In this document: positions 21,501 to 33,331 of the stretch, piece by piece | Position numbering within the stretch: position 1 is the first letter of the stretch | How the letters are laid out: each line of letters opens with the position of its first letter | From: Saccopteryx bilineata | Taxonomy: Eukaryota > Chordata > Mammalia > Chiroptera > Emballonuridae | Direction: 5' to 3' | Assembly (NCBI RefSeq): GCF_036850765.1 | Contig: NC_089501.1 | Coordinates: forward strand, 16,716,997 to 16,780,996 | Length of the DNA: 64,000 bases | Notes under the pieces: model-generated | Databases searched by the model: none | Told to the model about the DNA's origin: nothing | The model's input: only the letters and a program-made list of their open reading frames with translations | Made by a program: the position numbers and the translations under genes

Positions 21501-23911
21501 ATTATCATGATCTAGTGGGATTCATCCCAGAATCACAAAGGTGGTTCAATATACGTAAAATGGTTAATGTAATACACCATCTCAACAAAACAAAGAACAA
21601 AAACCATATGATCTTATTAATAGATGCAGAAAAAGCAGTCGATAAAATACATCATTTTATGTTTAAAGCATTTAACAAAATGGATTTAGAAAAAATATCT
21701 CAACATGATAAAGGCCATCTATGAAAAACCATCAGCTAACATCTATTAAATGGCATAAAACTGAGAACTTTTCCCCTACAATCAGGAACAAGACAAGGTT
21801 GTCCACTCTCTCCACTCTTATTCAACGTAGTGCTGTAAGTTCTAACCAGAGCAATCAGACAAGAGAAAGAAATAAAAGGCATTCATATTTGGAAAAAAGA
21901 AGTAAAGGTTTTACGTTTTGCAGATGATATGATCCTGTACATCAAAAACCCCAAAGACTCCACAGAAAGACTACTAGAAACAATAAATCAATACAGTAAT
22001 GTTGCAGGATACTAAATTAATATACAAAAGTCCATTACCTCTCTATATGCCAACAATGAAACATCAGAAAATGAGCTCAAGAAAATAATCCCCTTCATGA
22101 TTGCAACAACAACAAAAATAATAAAATACCTAGGAATAAACATAACAAAGAATGTAAAGGACCTATTTAATGAAAACTACAAAGCATTGTTAAGGGAAAT
22201 AAAAAAAAGATATAATAAAATGAAAAAATATTCCTTGTTCTTGGATAGAAAGAATAAATATAGTCAAAATGACTATATTACCCAAAGTGATATACATATT
22301 TAATGCAATTCCCATCAAAATCCCAATGTCATTTTTTAAAGAAATGGAACAAAAAATCATCAGGTTTATATGGAACTATAAAAGACCCTGAATAACCAGA
22401 AGCAATCCTAAGGAAAAAGAATGAAGCTGGGGGCATTACAATACCTGACTTCAAATTATATTATAGCCATGATAATCAAAACAGCATGGTATTGGCAGAA
22501 AAATAAACACTCAGACCAATGGAACAGAATAGAAAGCCCAGAAATAAAACCACATGTATATGGTCAAATAAGTTTTGATAAAGGGGCCAACAACACACAA
22601 TGGAGAAAAGAAAACCTCTTCAACAAATGGTGCTGGGGAAACTGAAAAACCACATGCAAAAGAATGAAACTCGACTACAATTTGTCCCCTTGTACTAAAA
22701 TTAATTCAAAATGAATGAAAGACCCATATATAAGACCTGAAATAATAAATTACATAGAAGAAAATATAGGTACTAAACTCATGGACCTTGGTTACAAAGA
22801 GCACTTTATGAATTTGACTCCAAAGGCAAGGGAAGTGAAGGCAAAAATTAATGCATGAGACTACATCAGACTAAGAAGTTTTTGCTCAGCAAGAGAAACT
22901 GACAACAAAACAAACAGACAACAAACTAAATGGGAGATGATATTTTCAAACAACAGCACAGTTTAATGGCCTAATATCCAAAATATACAAAGAACTCATA
23001 AAACTCAATAACAAACAAGCAAACAATCTAATAAAAAATGGGAAGAGGACATAAACAGACACTTCTCCCAGGAAGAAATACAAATGGCCAACCGATATAT
23101 GAAAAGATGCTCTTCATTAGCTATTAGAGAAATGCAAATCAAAACTACAATGAGATACCACCTCACACCTGTTAGATTAGCTATTATCAACAAGACAGGT
23201 AATAACAAGTGTTGGAGAGGCTGTGGAGAAAAAGGAACCCTCATCCACTGTTGGTGAAAATGTAAAGTAGTACAACCACTATGAAAGAAAGTATGGTGAT
23301 TCCTCAAAAAATTAAAAATAGAACTACCTTATGACCCAGCAATCCCTCTACTGGGTATATACCCCCATAACTCATAAACACTGTATGTAAAGACACATGC
23401 AGCCCCATGTTCATTGCAGCATTGTTCACAGTGGCCAAGACATGGAATCAACCAAAAAGCCCTTCAATAGATGACTGGATAAAGAAGAGGTGGTACATAT
23501 ATACTATAGAATACTACTCAGCCATAAGAAATGATGACATCGGATCATTTACAACAATGTGGATGGACCTTCAGAACAATATACTGAGTGAAATAAGTAA
23601 ATCAGAAAAAACTAAGAACTATGATATATGATTCCATACATAGGTGGGACATAAAAATGAGACTCAGGGACATGGACAAGAGTGTAATGGTTACACAGGG
23701 TAAGGAGGGTAAGGGAGGAGGTAGGGGCAGAAGAGGCACAAAGAAAACCAGATTGAAGGTGACTGAAAACTATATGACTTTGAGTGATGGGTATGCAACA
23801 TAACCAAATGTCAAAATAACCTGGAGATGTTTTCTCTGAACCTATGTACCCTGATTGATTAATGTCACCCCATTAAAATTAATTAAAAATAAATAAATAA
23901 AATATTTTGTA

Positions 23912-24865
23912 AATAATTTTCCTGTCATTATATGATTATTTAATAACAAATAACAGTACGTTTTTGTCATCCTGATTTCCACTAACAAGAGATGCTCAAT
24001 AGTTACATTTCTATCACTTATTTCAAGTCTATCTTCTCTACTCTTTAATTATATCAATTCAAGCATCATCAACTTTACTCTTGTTACCATATGTTTCTTT
24101 CTAAAAAAGTAAAAAATAAAGTATATTCCAATGCCTGTAAAGTAAATGTTATGAAAGAATTTAAGGAAATGGCTTTGCTAGTGACACATAAATCTCTTGC
24201 TTCTAAATGACAGCAGAGTTGTGGAAAATTAGAGAGGTGTTATTTACACAGCAAACACAGTAATTGTTTTCTCTGTGGGTTGGGAAGCTTGTTTAATATA
24301 ATGTTTATTTGCCAACAGTTTTCCATTGGAAAACTAAACTTACTGTCTTATATGGATGATTATGTAGTCCAGAATTTTATCAGTGACATGACTTAAATGA
24401 TCTCTGTCCATAAAAACTATTAGCTGACTGAAACCCTCAGAAGATAAGAAATATGATTGTTACATAAACCGTGTTATGAGGAAAATTTTTCAACAATTTA
24501 AAAAAATATATTCTCCATAAAATACATGTTTAAATAGCCCCCCCAAATTGACATATTTCTAATTATTAATTCTTAGTGACAAAATATAGACATTTGTGAA
24601 TTATAGTTTTAAGAAGGGGGATACATCTTTTTACATCATTGTGGAAAAATGATCGCTTCTATAACTTATATCAAGCTAATGTTTTAAAATAACACAAATA
24701 CATATGCATTTTTATTTACTTAAAACTAGTAGTAATAGATGATTTCAAAATACAACATAGTCAGTTATTATTGATAAATTTCTTGACTCCAGAAACTGTT
24801 TTCTAAGCTTAAATGCATCATATGTAATATTTATCTATAAAATATAATTTGAAAAATAATTTATG
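23912..24865. other. Unique AT-rich sequence
   Basis: Nothing recognised. No open frame over 60 codons and no repeat family seen. Confidence 0.5.
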
Positions 24866-25226
24866 ACCCTGGCTGCTTGGCTCAGTGGTAGAGCATCGGC
24901 TCAGTGTGTGATGCCCCAGGTTGATTCCTGGTCCGGGCACACAGGAAAAGCGGCCATTTGCTTCTCCACCCCTCCCCCTCTGGGCTCTCTCTCTCTCTCT
25001 CCCCCTCTTCCAACCATGGTTCAATTTTAGAGAGTTGGCCACGTGCATTGAGAGTGGTTCCATGGCCTCCACCTCAGGCACTACGAAGAACTTGGTTGCT
25101 GAGCAACGGAACAACACTGCAGATGGGCAGAACATCAGACTCTGATGGGCTTGCCAGGTGGATCCCAGTTGGGTACATGCAGAAGTCTGTTTCTCTGTCT
25201 CCCATCCTCTCACTGAAAAAAAAAAA
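24866..25226 (+). mobile_element. Diverged Rhin-type SINE
   Basis: ACCCTGGCTGCTTGGCTCAG head, then CACACAGGAAAAGCGGCCAT, (CT)n, CAACCATGGTTCAATTTTAG and TTGCCAGGTGGATCCCAGTT, ending in poly(A). Compared with the young copies it lacks the tandem CTGGTGGG duplication and has many substitutions, so it belongs to an older subfamily. No clear target duplication. Confidence 0.82.
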
Positions 25227-26074
25227 TTATAAATATCTGGCTACTTTTTAAAATACACTTTTTTAAAATCTGACTTATTCCTAAATTAGCAGCAATGTAC
25301 ATATGTTAAGTAGCTAATATGTACTTGTTGATGGATGAAGTTATATCATTATATTATAAAAATCTTATGTGCCTTAAGTGAGCTAGTCTTCTGATAAACC
25401 ATTTATTCTGTTTTTAATATTTTGTCATTACACGTTTCATTTTTTTTACTTCAACAGTGGTGATAAAATCAAGAAATCATTTACTAGCAAATAATTGAGA
25501 CATAAAATTATGAAATAAATATAAAATTACATATGGTATAATTATTTGTCACCTTTTAATTCTAATGAAAGTTCTAGAATAATCAACAATATCATTTTTT
25601 ACTTATACTTTTTTGGTATACCCTAATTAGAAACATATAATGTATTTAAATTTTTTACTGTTAATAAGCAATTCCAAATATATGTGCCTTAAAACAATAC
25701 AATTTCAAGTTTTATTCAATTCTTTTTTTTTTCCACAAATTGACAGGAACCTCTCCTCATTGTAGTTACTAAGGAATCCAGAAACCAGTAGTATCCACCA
25801 TCTTGAATGATTCCCTTTCTGTGTTGGAATCTCACAAAGGCAATTGAAATTGGGCCTAAAAATAGTACACAGAGATAATTTATTAGAAATACTTGGAAGC
25901 AGCAGCCAGTTATAAAGGAGACAGAAAAGGCAACATTTCCTGGAAGATATAGAGCTGGAATTACTTTTTGAGGAGTAAAAATAGCTACTATATTCTTCAC
26001 TGTATTTTTTTGTTGTAATAACAATTTACATATTATAAGTTACAGTATGATAACTAGAAGTGCATATTCCAGAG
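25227..26074. other. Unique AT-rich sequence
   Basis: A 102-residue minus-strand open frame (25716-26024) lies here but resembles no known family and has no supporting context. No repeat recognised. Confidence 0.4.
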
Positions 26075-26275
26075 CTGGAATGCTCAGTTTGAAATCTTGA
26101 TTCTGACATTTAATTAACTCTGTATTAAGAAATTTATTTAAATTTTTTGTTCAGTTTTGTCAACCAGATATACTTCTGTAAAATATTATCCTGAGTATTA
26201 ATTATAACAATATGTATGAAACACTTAGAACAATGACTGGCATAAAAATTATTATAATTTTGGCATTTGAGTTCA
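26075..26275 (+). repeat. MIR SINE fragment
   Basis: Landmarks in order: AGAGCTGGAATGCTCAGTTT, TTGATTCTGACATTTAATTA, ATCCTGAGTATTAATTATAA and ATGAAACACTTAGAACAATG ACTGGCATAAAA (the end resembling MIR's CTTAGCACAGTGCCTGGCA). Strongly diverged. Confidence 0.6.
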
Positions 26276-26343
26276 ATATAATGCCTTACAGTTACTTCTC
26301 AATGTTATTATAGATAAGATTTATGTTGTGTTGTTTTTTTTTA

Positions 26344-26688
26344 GCATGACCAGGCAGTGGCACAGTGGATAGAGTATTAGACTGGGACGCATAGGACCCA
26401 GATTTGAAACCCCGACATCACCAGCTTAAGTGCAGGCTCACTAGCTTGAGCATGGGATCATAGACATGACTTCAAGATCGCTGACTTGAGCCCAAGGTTG
26501 CTTGTTTGAGCTAGGAGTCACTCACTCTGCTGTACCCCCTCCCCCCAATCCCGGTCAAGGCACATATGAGAAAGCAGTCAATGAACAACTAAGGAGATTA
26601 AGGAGCCGTGACAAAGAATTGATGCTTCTCATCTCTGTCCCTGTTTGTCTCTTTCTCTGTTTCTCTCTGTCTCTGAACACAAAAAAGA
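26344..26688 (+). mobile_element. Ves-related long SINE
   Basis: GCATGACCAGGCAGTGGCAC head, A box GGCACAGTGGATAGAG, a B box decayed to GATTTGAAACCCC, CAGCTTAAG/GCTTGAG repeat units, GTCAAGGCACATATGAGAAA and a (TCTG)n-like 3' end. Its 3' end abuts a second SINE in the opposite orientation. Confidence 0.88.
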
Positions 26689-26696
26689 AGATTTTA

Positions 26697-27336
26697 TTTT
26701 TATTTTTATTATTTATTTATTTATTTATTTATTTTAGTGAGGGACAGAGATAGACAGAAAGGGAGAGAAGAAAGATGAGAAGCATCAACTGTAGTTATGG
26801 CACTTTAGTTGTTCATTGATTGCTTTCTCATATGTGCCTTGACTAAGGGCCTCCAGCTGAGCTTTGAACCCTTGCTCAAGCCAGTGACCATGGGATTATA
26901 TCTATGATCCCATGCTCAAACTGATGAGCCTGCACTCAAATCAGATGAGCCAGTGCTAAAGCTAGTGACCCCGGGATTTCGAACTGAGTTCCTCTGTATC
27001 CCAAGCAGACACTGTCCACTATACCAGTGGTCCCCAACCTTTTTTGGGCCACGGACCGGTTAAATGTCAAAAATATTTTCACAGACTGGCCTTTAGGGTG
27101 GGATGGATAAATGTATCATGTGACCGAGACGAGCGTCAAGAGTAAGTCTTAGACGGATGTAACAGAGGGAATCTGGTCATTTAAAAAAAAATAAAACATC
27201 GTTCAGACTTAAATATAAATAAAATGGAAATAATGTAAGTTATTTATTCTTTCTCTGCGGACTGGTACCAAATGGCCCACAGACTGGTACTGGTCCATGG
27301 CCTGGGGGTTGGGGACCACTGCACTAGCTGGTCAGG
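26697..27336 (-). mobile_element. Ves-related long SINE, reverse, split by a hAT element
   Basis: Starts with (TTTA)n tail sequence, then GAGAAGCATCAACTGTAGTT, CTTTAGTTGTTCATTGATTG, CAAGCCAGTGACC units and a TTTCGAACTGAGTTCC B-box complement. It breaks off in TGTCCACTATAC at 27024 and resumes at 27322 with CACTAGCTGGTCAGGC, the A-box end of the same SINE. The hAT element at 27025-27321 therefore inserted after the SINE. Confidence 0.88.
27025..27321 (+). mobile_element. Non-autonomous hAT-type element inside a SINE
   Basis: 297 bp with perfect 15-bp inverted ends: CAGTGGTCCCCAACC on the left and GGTTGGGGACCACTG on the right. The flanking 8-mers CACTATAC and CACTAGCT share their first five bases, a weak but position-correct 8-bp duplication. 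No transposase frame. Internal landmarks are GGGCCACGGACCGG near the left and GGACTGGTACC/GACTGGTACTGG near the right. The Charlie/MER-like assignment within hAT is from the ends only. Confidence 0.83.
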
Positions 27337-27345
27337 CAAGATTTA

Positions 27346-29322
27346 TGATTTTTATGTTAACATATATGAGTGCTTTTGGATTTACAATCAGATTAGATCA
27401 AAGATTCAAATATATTAGGTATATAAAGTTAAACAATCTTCTTTCCCTTGAATTTATGTGCATATAGATATTAACATGAAGATCTGAGGAAAGAATGTCA
27501 AATATAACCAAATATGGGCTGCATCTTATATTGGCAAATATGGCCAAAGAACCTTCTAAGAGGTAAGTGCAAACAAGAAAGGAGATGGGTCAGTCCAGAT
27601 TCTGGTCTGGCGGCAAGGAAGCTCTCACATCTTATGGCAAGGAACTGGGAGAGAGAAGTGAGGACCCTATATTTTGTTGCAAAGGTGATAGATAGGCTCC
27701 CGTTTCTGTTATTTATTGAAAAAATGCCCAAAGAAGTAGCAAGAGAAACTCTAGTTGGCAGTAATGAAGAATTATCTTTAGATGGTTCATTGGGAGAAAT
27801 TCACAAAATTACTACAGATGTATTGGTATTAATCTACTTATTAAAATGACTTCAGTCTGTAACTACTTCTTAGGCATATTCTTAACATGAGAAAATTCTT
27901 CACCTTGTAGGAAATTTGGTTTTTCATAAAAATTAATGATTGAATCACAGTGTGGATGATTGAACTTGGCAATAACATTACAAAGGTAAAGTGTAACTAT
28001 GAAGTAATGGTGCTAGAATTCCGTAGCTCATAAAATAATACTGTAGGCATTACTTCGAAAGTGTTTTTTAAAAAGGTTTATAGATGAGCAGGATTAATTC
28101 CAAATATGACCTCTTTAAAAGTAAACATTTGTTTGAAAGTAAACATATGATGAAATGATAGTAATTTTATCAAAATAAAATTTTAAAAAATTTGCATATA
28201 TGGTTATGTAGATCCATTTATCAATTATACATTTATTAACTAAATTATGATTTATGTATGAATACTAAAAAGGATAAATATCCCAAGATTAAATGTCTTG
28301 GTTTTGTATAAGCCACACAGCTCCAACAAGTCACACTATATATTCTATAAATATAAATATATAGGTTTTATTGAAAAAAAAAATACACATAATAGGAAAA
28401 GAAGCATATGGTTACTTGGTGTTTAGTAATGGTGGCTATGTTATCAGAATAAGAAGTTCTTACTGTTCATTGTGTGACTAGATCTCTAGGCCAGATAGGA
28501 GCACATGTTTGTATTGACATAATTCTTTTACTCTTGGTTCCCTTCAAATCTCTAAATGAGACAGTATTGATAGCAAAAAACAACAGAAGAAAGTAGAAAT
28601 AAAAATCTAACCAATTCATCACTGTAATGTTCAGTCAGGGTTCCTGATTACTGTGAATACTCTAGGTAGGCTAAAATGATCCAAGTTCTGGTTATTAATT
28701 CCTGGAATAAAACTGGGCCATGACCACACTGATAAATATGTAGTTGCTTAGAGCTTAAAGCCCCAATAAAGGGACTTTTCTTCTTCTCATTCTACTGCCT
28801 TATAATGCAAGTGCTAGAAATGCCTGATAGATAAGAGTTAAACAATGCAGGATTTAGACTCCGTGGTACCTGAAAATGAAGGCCAAGTGTGCACGAAGAC
28901 GTTGTGGGCGTGAATGAACTTGAGCTTAGATATGATGACCGTAGGGGAAGTTGAGATCAGGCTATTAAGCATAAGAAGTGTCCCACCTCCCACATAGTAT
29001 TCAGTTTCCTGTTACAGGTTTTTTCCTTGCACCTTTAGAGAAATAAAAATTAGAAGTCTCCAGTGCTGCTATTTGGGTCTCTTATATCCATTTTGCTTGT
29101 TTCTATCCATATATTCAAAGCATGCATATATAACCCAAAGCAACCATGTCTTATTATTTTTAACTGACTTTTTTTAGTCAATCATAATTATCTTAGAAAT
29201 TTAATGCTATGGTCAGGATTCCAGGCTCATCAAAATATGTCTTTCCTTGGAAATCAGCAAGCAAAAAATGAACTATTGATTATTATCTAAAACTCTTTAT
29301 ACTAGATATATTTTAGAATTTC
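27346..29322. other. Unique sequence
   Basis: No repeat recognised. A 111-residue open frame at 27514-27849 was considered: no known domain, no homologous neighbour and no splice context that I can defend. Confidence 0.4.
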
Positions 29323-29337
29323 GCATGTGTTTTTTTT

Positions 29338-29749
29338 GTTGTTTTTTTTTGTTTTTTGAGGGTTTTTTTTGTATTTTTCTGAAGCTGGAAACGGAGAGAG
29401 ATAGTCAGACAGACTCCTGCATGCGCCCGACTGGGATCCACCCAGCACGCCCACCAGGGGCGACGCTCTGCCCACCAGGGGGCGATGCTCTGCCCCTCCG
29501 GGGCGTCGCTCTGTTGCGACCAGAGCCACTCTAGTGCCTGGGGCAGAGGCCAAGGAGCCATCCCCAGCGCCCGGACCATCTTTGCTCCAATGGAGCCTCG
29601 GCTGCGGGAGGGGAAGAGAGAGAAAAAGAGGAAGGAGAGGGGGAGGGGTGGAGAAATGGGCGCTTCTCCTATGTACCCTGGCCAGGAATCGAACCCGGGA
29701 CTTCTGCATGCCAGGCAGATGCTCTACCACTGAGCCAACCGGCCAGGGT
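29338..29749 (-). mobile_element. Rhin-type SINE, reverse, young
   Basis: Mirror image of the plus-strand copies: a T-rich tail, TTTCTGAAGCTGGAAACGG, a GGATCCACCCAGCACGCCCA segment, two CACCAGGGG units, CTCCAATGGAGCC, and the head complement GAGCCAACCGGCCAGGG. An exact 15-nt duplication, GCATGTGTTTTTTTT, lies at 29323-29337 and 29750-29764. A perfect CTCF-type core, CCACCAGGGGGCG, lies at 29472-29484. Confidence 0.95.
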
Positions 29750-29937
29750 GCATGTGTTTTTTTTAATTTTAGAAAGATACTGATTACATATATGCATATT
29801 ATGAAACTTACTCTATGGGGTGTGGGACAGTGCACCATATTCAAACATGCTATTTGTATAACTAGATATATGAATATTCAATTACTTAAACTAATAATCA
29901 CACAGTAAGTAGTTGAGGTCATGGTTGTGATGATTTC

Positions 29938-30262
29938 TTTTCTTTTCTTTGTGACAGAGACAGAGAGAGACAAAATGAGGGACAGAGAAGGACAGACAAA
30001 AAGGGAGAGAGATGAGAAGCATCAATTTTTCGTTACAGCAACTTAGTTGTTCATTGATTACTTTCTTATATGTACCTTGACTGGGGAGGGGATCTACAGC
30101 AGATGGAGGGACCCCTTGCTCAAGCCAGCGACCTTGGGCTCAAGCTAGTGAGCCTTGCTCAAACCAGATGAGCCCACGCTCAAGCCAGCGACCTCAGGGT
30201 TTCAAACCTGGGTCCTCCCGCATCCCAGTCCAATGCTCTATCCACTGTGCCACCGCCTGGTA
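29938..30262 (-). mobile_element. Ves-related long SINE, reverse orientation
   Basis: GTGACAGAGACAGAGAGAGA, GAGAAGCATCAATTT, ACTTAGTTGTTCATTGATTA, CAAGCCAGCGACCTTGGGCT and CAAACCTGGGTCCTCCCGCA, then TCCACTGTGCCACCGCCTGG as the A-box complement. A weak ATGAT-T-TTTT-like repeat flanks it, but I do not claim an exact duplication. Confidence 0.9.
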
Positions 30263-30767
30263 AGATACCATGATATTTTTTAATTGGTCTTAGACTTTTT
30301 CAATTTTTGAATTTTGATTAAATTTTATTTAATGATTGTGGATCTAACTTTTTGATTTATTTTAGAAAACTGAGATAAGATAGCCTCAGATCTCCTAACC
30401 CTAACTAAAGTTCCCACAAAATTCCCAGTTAAGCATCATAATGAATCTTATAAATGGATATTTTAAATGTATGGGCTCCTTTTTCCTTATTAGTACCATT
30501 ATTATTGTAATATTTGGAAGGTGCCACGTGTAAAAGATCAACATCAATGCAAACATGTGCTCACAGCTGCCAAGAAACTAGCCACAGTATGTGAGGAGAA
30601 CTTGTTCAGTTGACTGAATCAAAGATACTAAATACAAAAATCTGGACCCAAACTTTAATACTCTTGAACAACTCAAGCACATGCCACTGTTAATAGAAAT
30701 ATTAACAACATTTTAAGTAAATTATATGGCTAACTGTTTCTACTTGGCTCTTTTCATCCTTTTTGTT
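30263..30767. other. Unique spacer
   Basis: Nothing recognised on either strand. Confidence 0.5.
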
Positions 30768-30990
30768 GAATTTATTGAGGTGACTCCAGTAAACATAATT
30801 TCACGGGTTTCAGGCGCATAATTTTACCACATAGCATCTGTACCCTATATTATTCATTCAACAGCCCAAGTCAAGTGTCTGCCCAGTGCCATTTATCCCC
30901 CCTAACCCTCCTCTACCTCCCCCACACTCCTTCCCCCAGAAATCACCAAACCTAAATTTTCTTGGTATTGTGTTTGCTTTATTTCTCTCT
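30768..30990 (-). mobile_element. LINE-1 3' UTR fragment, reverse
   Basis: TTGAATTTATTGAGGTGACT, CATAATTTCACGGGTTTCAG and a pyrimidine-rich CCTCTACCTCCCCCACACTC block. This is the same series of landmarks as at 54791 and 59555, the reverse complement of an L1 3' end (L1MA-like). Sequence beyond about 30990 may continue it but I cannot align it. Confidence 0.65.
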
Positions 30991-33331
30991 GTCCCACTGG
31001 CACACCTCTTATATAGTTTATTGAGTTTATCTTTTGAAATACAAAGCTCTCACAAATTATGGGAACTTGACACTTTTGCTTCTGCTTTGGATAATGTGCT
31101 TCTTCTCTCTTGTACAATATAAAGAAAGAAAATTATGTTGATCCTTCAGATGACCAAGCATTGGTTTCATGGATTTTTCTCTTTTTTTTCTATTTTTTTA
31201 ATTGATTTCCACTTTAATGTTTTATATATTAGTTCTGCATTCTTTAGCTTAATTTTTCTCTTTTGTTCTTATTTGTTAACTTAAAAAATATAGGTTATTG
31301 AGTTTCGATTATTTCATTTGTAGTATAAGTATTTAAAAGCTGTAAACTTCTCTATGCATGGCTTTATCTTCTTTATCTATGTGTCATTTTAAAATCTTAC
31401 CAGATTCTTTAGATTTCAAATACAGACTCTATAAATTAACCTGTAAGATACAAATATAATTCAACAATCTCATTTATTGTTAAAAATCAAAATTAAGACT
31501 TAACAAGCTCAAGAACTAGTAATTATAGATTAGCAGAGAAGCACTTCACCCTACACATTCACACATTTTCTAGTGACCACCACAGGTCATATTCCATGTG
31601 GAGTCACAGTGAAGCACATGGTTCTCATCTGGCTACATCCAAGCAGCCTAGAGACGGCTTCACAAACACTCTAAAACTTTTCCTTTCTCCTTTTTTCCTC
31701 CTTTGTATTTTTTTCAGCCTTTTAAACTTTATAACTCTCAAGAAACATTTTTTTTTTTATAGAAAGCTGCATGAGTGATTATCCAGCTGAGCAGTGCCAT
31801 CCACTTGAAGGATGACACTGGAAATTGCATAGTTTGTAAGGAAAGAAATTGTCACATTCTGAATGGTGTTTCATTATGAGTCTGAGTCAGAATATATCTA
31901 CACAAATAATTCTCCTCTCACACCAACCCCAAATTATCCTGCCCCATTAAGTTCAAGTCATGGATGTTCATGCATCTATATAAGATCAAAAGGGCATTTC
32001 TGTTCTCAAAGCCTTAAAGGAGAGAAATGCTATAAATTGTTGAAGGTAACTTGATGAATTCTACATTGTTATTTATTGAAGTGTTGCAACCAGTATTTAG
32101 CATTTGCTTAATTGTAAATCTATATAGATTACTTCAGTCTAATTCATAAAATATAAATTTTTTAAAACAGGTACCTTACGGTTTTATTATTTTCAATATG
32201 AAAAATTTTTCAGAATTATTAGAAAGTAGAAATTTAATGGTGAAAATGTTTATATATGACTAACCATTTGACAGCCTAAAGCAAAGAGAATTTTAATACT
32301 GAAATATTAACTTCATAAAGTATTAAAATATTTTTAAAATAAATTAGATATACACATATTTTAAGGGATCTATTTATTGTAAAACAAGTGATACAATTTT
32401 TTCTGGGAAAAGATGTAAAAGGGGGCAAATTTATGTTAGATATATTATAGATGCTTTCAGAGTCTCTGACTGTCCTCATTTACAAAATAAAGAGCTTCTT
32501 GCTAAGTCTTTTCCAGTTCTAAATTTACTCTTTTATTTTTTAAACAAAAATTTTAATTATTTAAACTCATACATATTATGACTAGACATAAATTTATATC
32601 TTGTTTGAATGAGATGTAAACTTTGAAAAAAACTGCTTAATAAGTAACCTGTTTTTATATTGTCCATATATATTATACTTCAATTTTAAGTTGTCTTTAT
32701 TCATATAGGTCAGTTTTATATTAATGTTTTATACTTCTGAAGCTTAAGAAGAGCAATTATATAGTATTTATTCATATATCCAATAGGATATATGTATAAA
32801 ATATAATTCTTTTGTTGATTTTTTCCACATTTTTAAGTTTTTGTTGTTTTTTCTTCTTTTGCTGAGTCAGGTTAACACTAAGTTCTGGTAAATACTGAAG
32901 CATTGTAGGCATTCAGCCAATGTATTTTCTTCCCATCTTCAAAGTATAATCTTGGAGATTTCTGAGCCCTTTCTGTTATTTTCTTTTTCTAGACTTATTT
33001 TATTTTTCTTTTACCTTAACTAGTACAGCAAAAAGAAACCAAGGCATTCAGTGAATTAATTTTCCTTAGATTACAGTTACCATTTTCAATTTCATTGATA
33101 AATTTGACCTCTTCTAACAGATCAAAGCTCAGTTTCTGTTTCATATATGAATGGTTCCACAGATATTCAAGATCAGGGCTTCTGTATTCCCACCTCTCCT
33201 TGTTTCTTTCCCTAAACAATGCTCTAGTCATGTTCATGTGAATGAAGATTGTTCCATCAATACTACTACTTGAGTTGGGGTTGAAAGTCCACTCACATAT
33301 TTGATGATTTGCTAAAGGACTGAGAGGACCG
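30991..33331. other. Unique AT-rich sequence
   Basis: No gene seen. A possible MIR trace lies at 32460-32525 (CTCATTTACAAAATAAAGAG, then CTTTTCCAGTTCTAAATT), too short to call separately. Confidence 0.4.

Larger units (their letters stand above)
19999..23897 (+). mobile_element. LINE-1 insertion with 5'UTR fused to ORF2 (internal deletion)
   Basis: One insertion bounded by TAAAATATTTTATA (19985-19998) and TAAAATATTTTGTA (23898-23911), 13 of 14 identical. The 5' part, to about 20680, is L1 5' UTR; ORF1 and the endonuclease and early reverse-transcriptase part of ORF2 are absent. ORF2 then resumes with an [20 protein letters not shown] stretch (20714-20773) and NYRPISLMN, continues after two SINEs with the AEKA region, a FADD catalytic motif (21917-21928) and the C-terminal YYSAIRNDDIGSF segment (near 23510-23550). 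The 3' UTR and AAATAAATAAA tail follow. Frameshifts and stops throughout make it inactive. Confidence 0.88.

Noticed and set aside
25716..26024. 102-codon minus-strand frame
   Set aside because: No known family, no exon context; single frame in AT-rich DNA.
27514..27849. 111-codon frame with a few acidic stretches
   Set aside because: No recognisable domain or processed-pseudogene features (no poly(A), no target duplication). Kept as unassigned sequence.
29302..29844. 180-codon minus-strand frame
   Set aside because: The forward reading of a reverse-oriented SINE plus flank, sharing its peptide with the other SINE copies.
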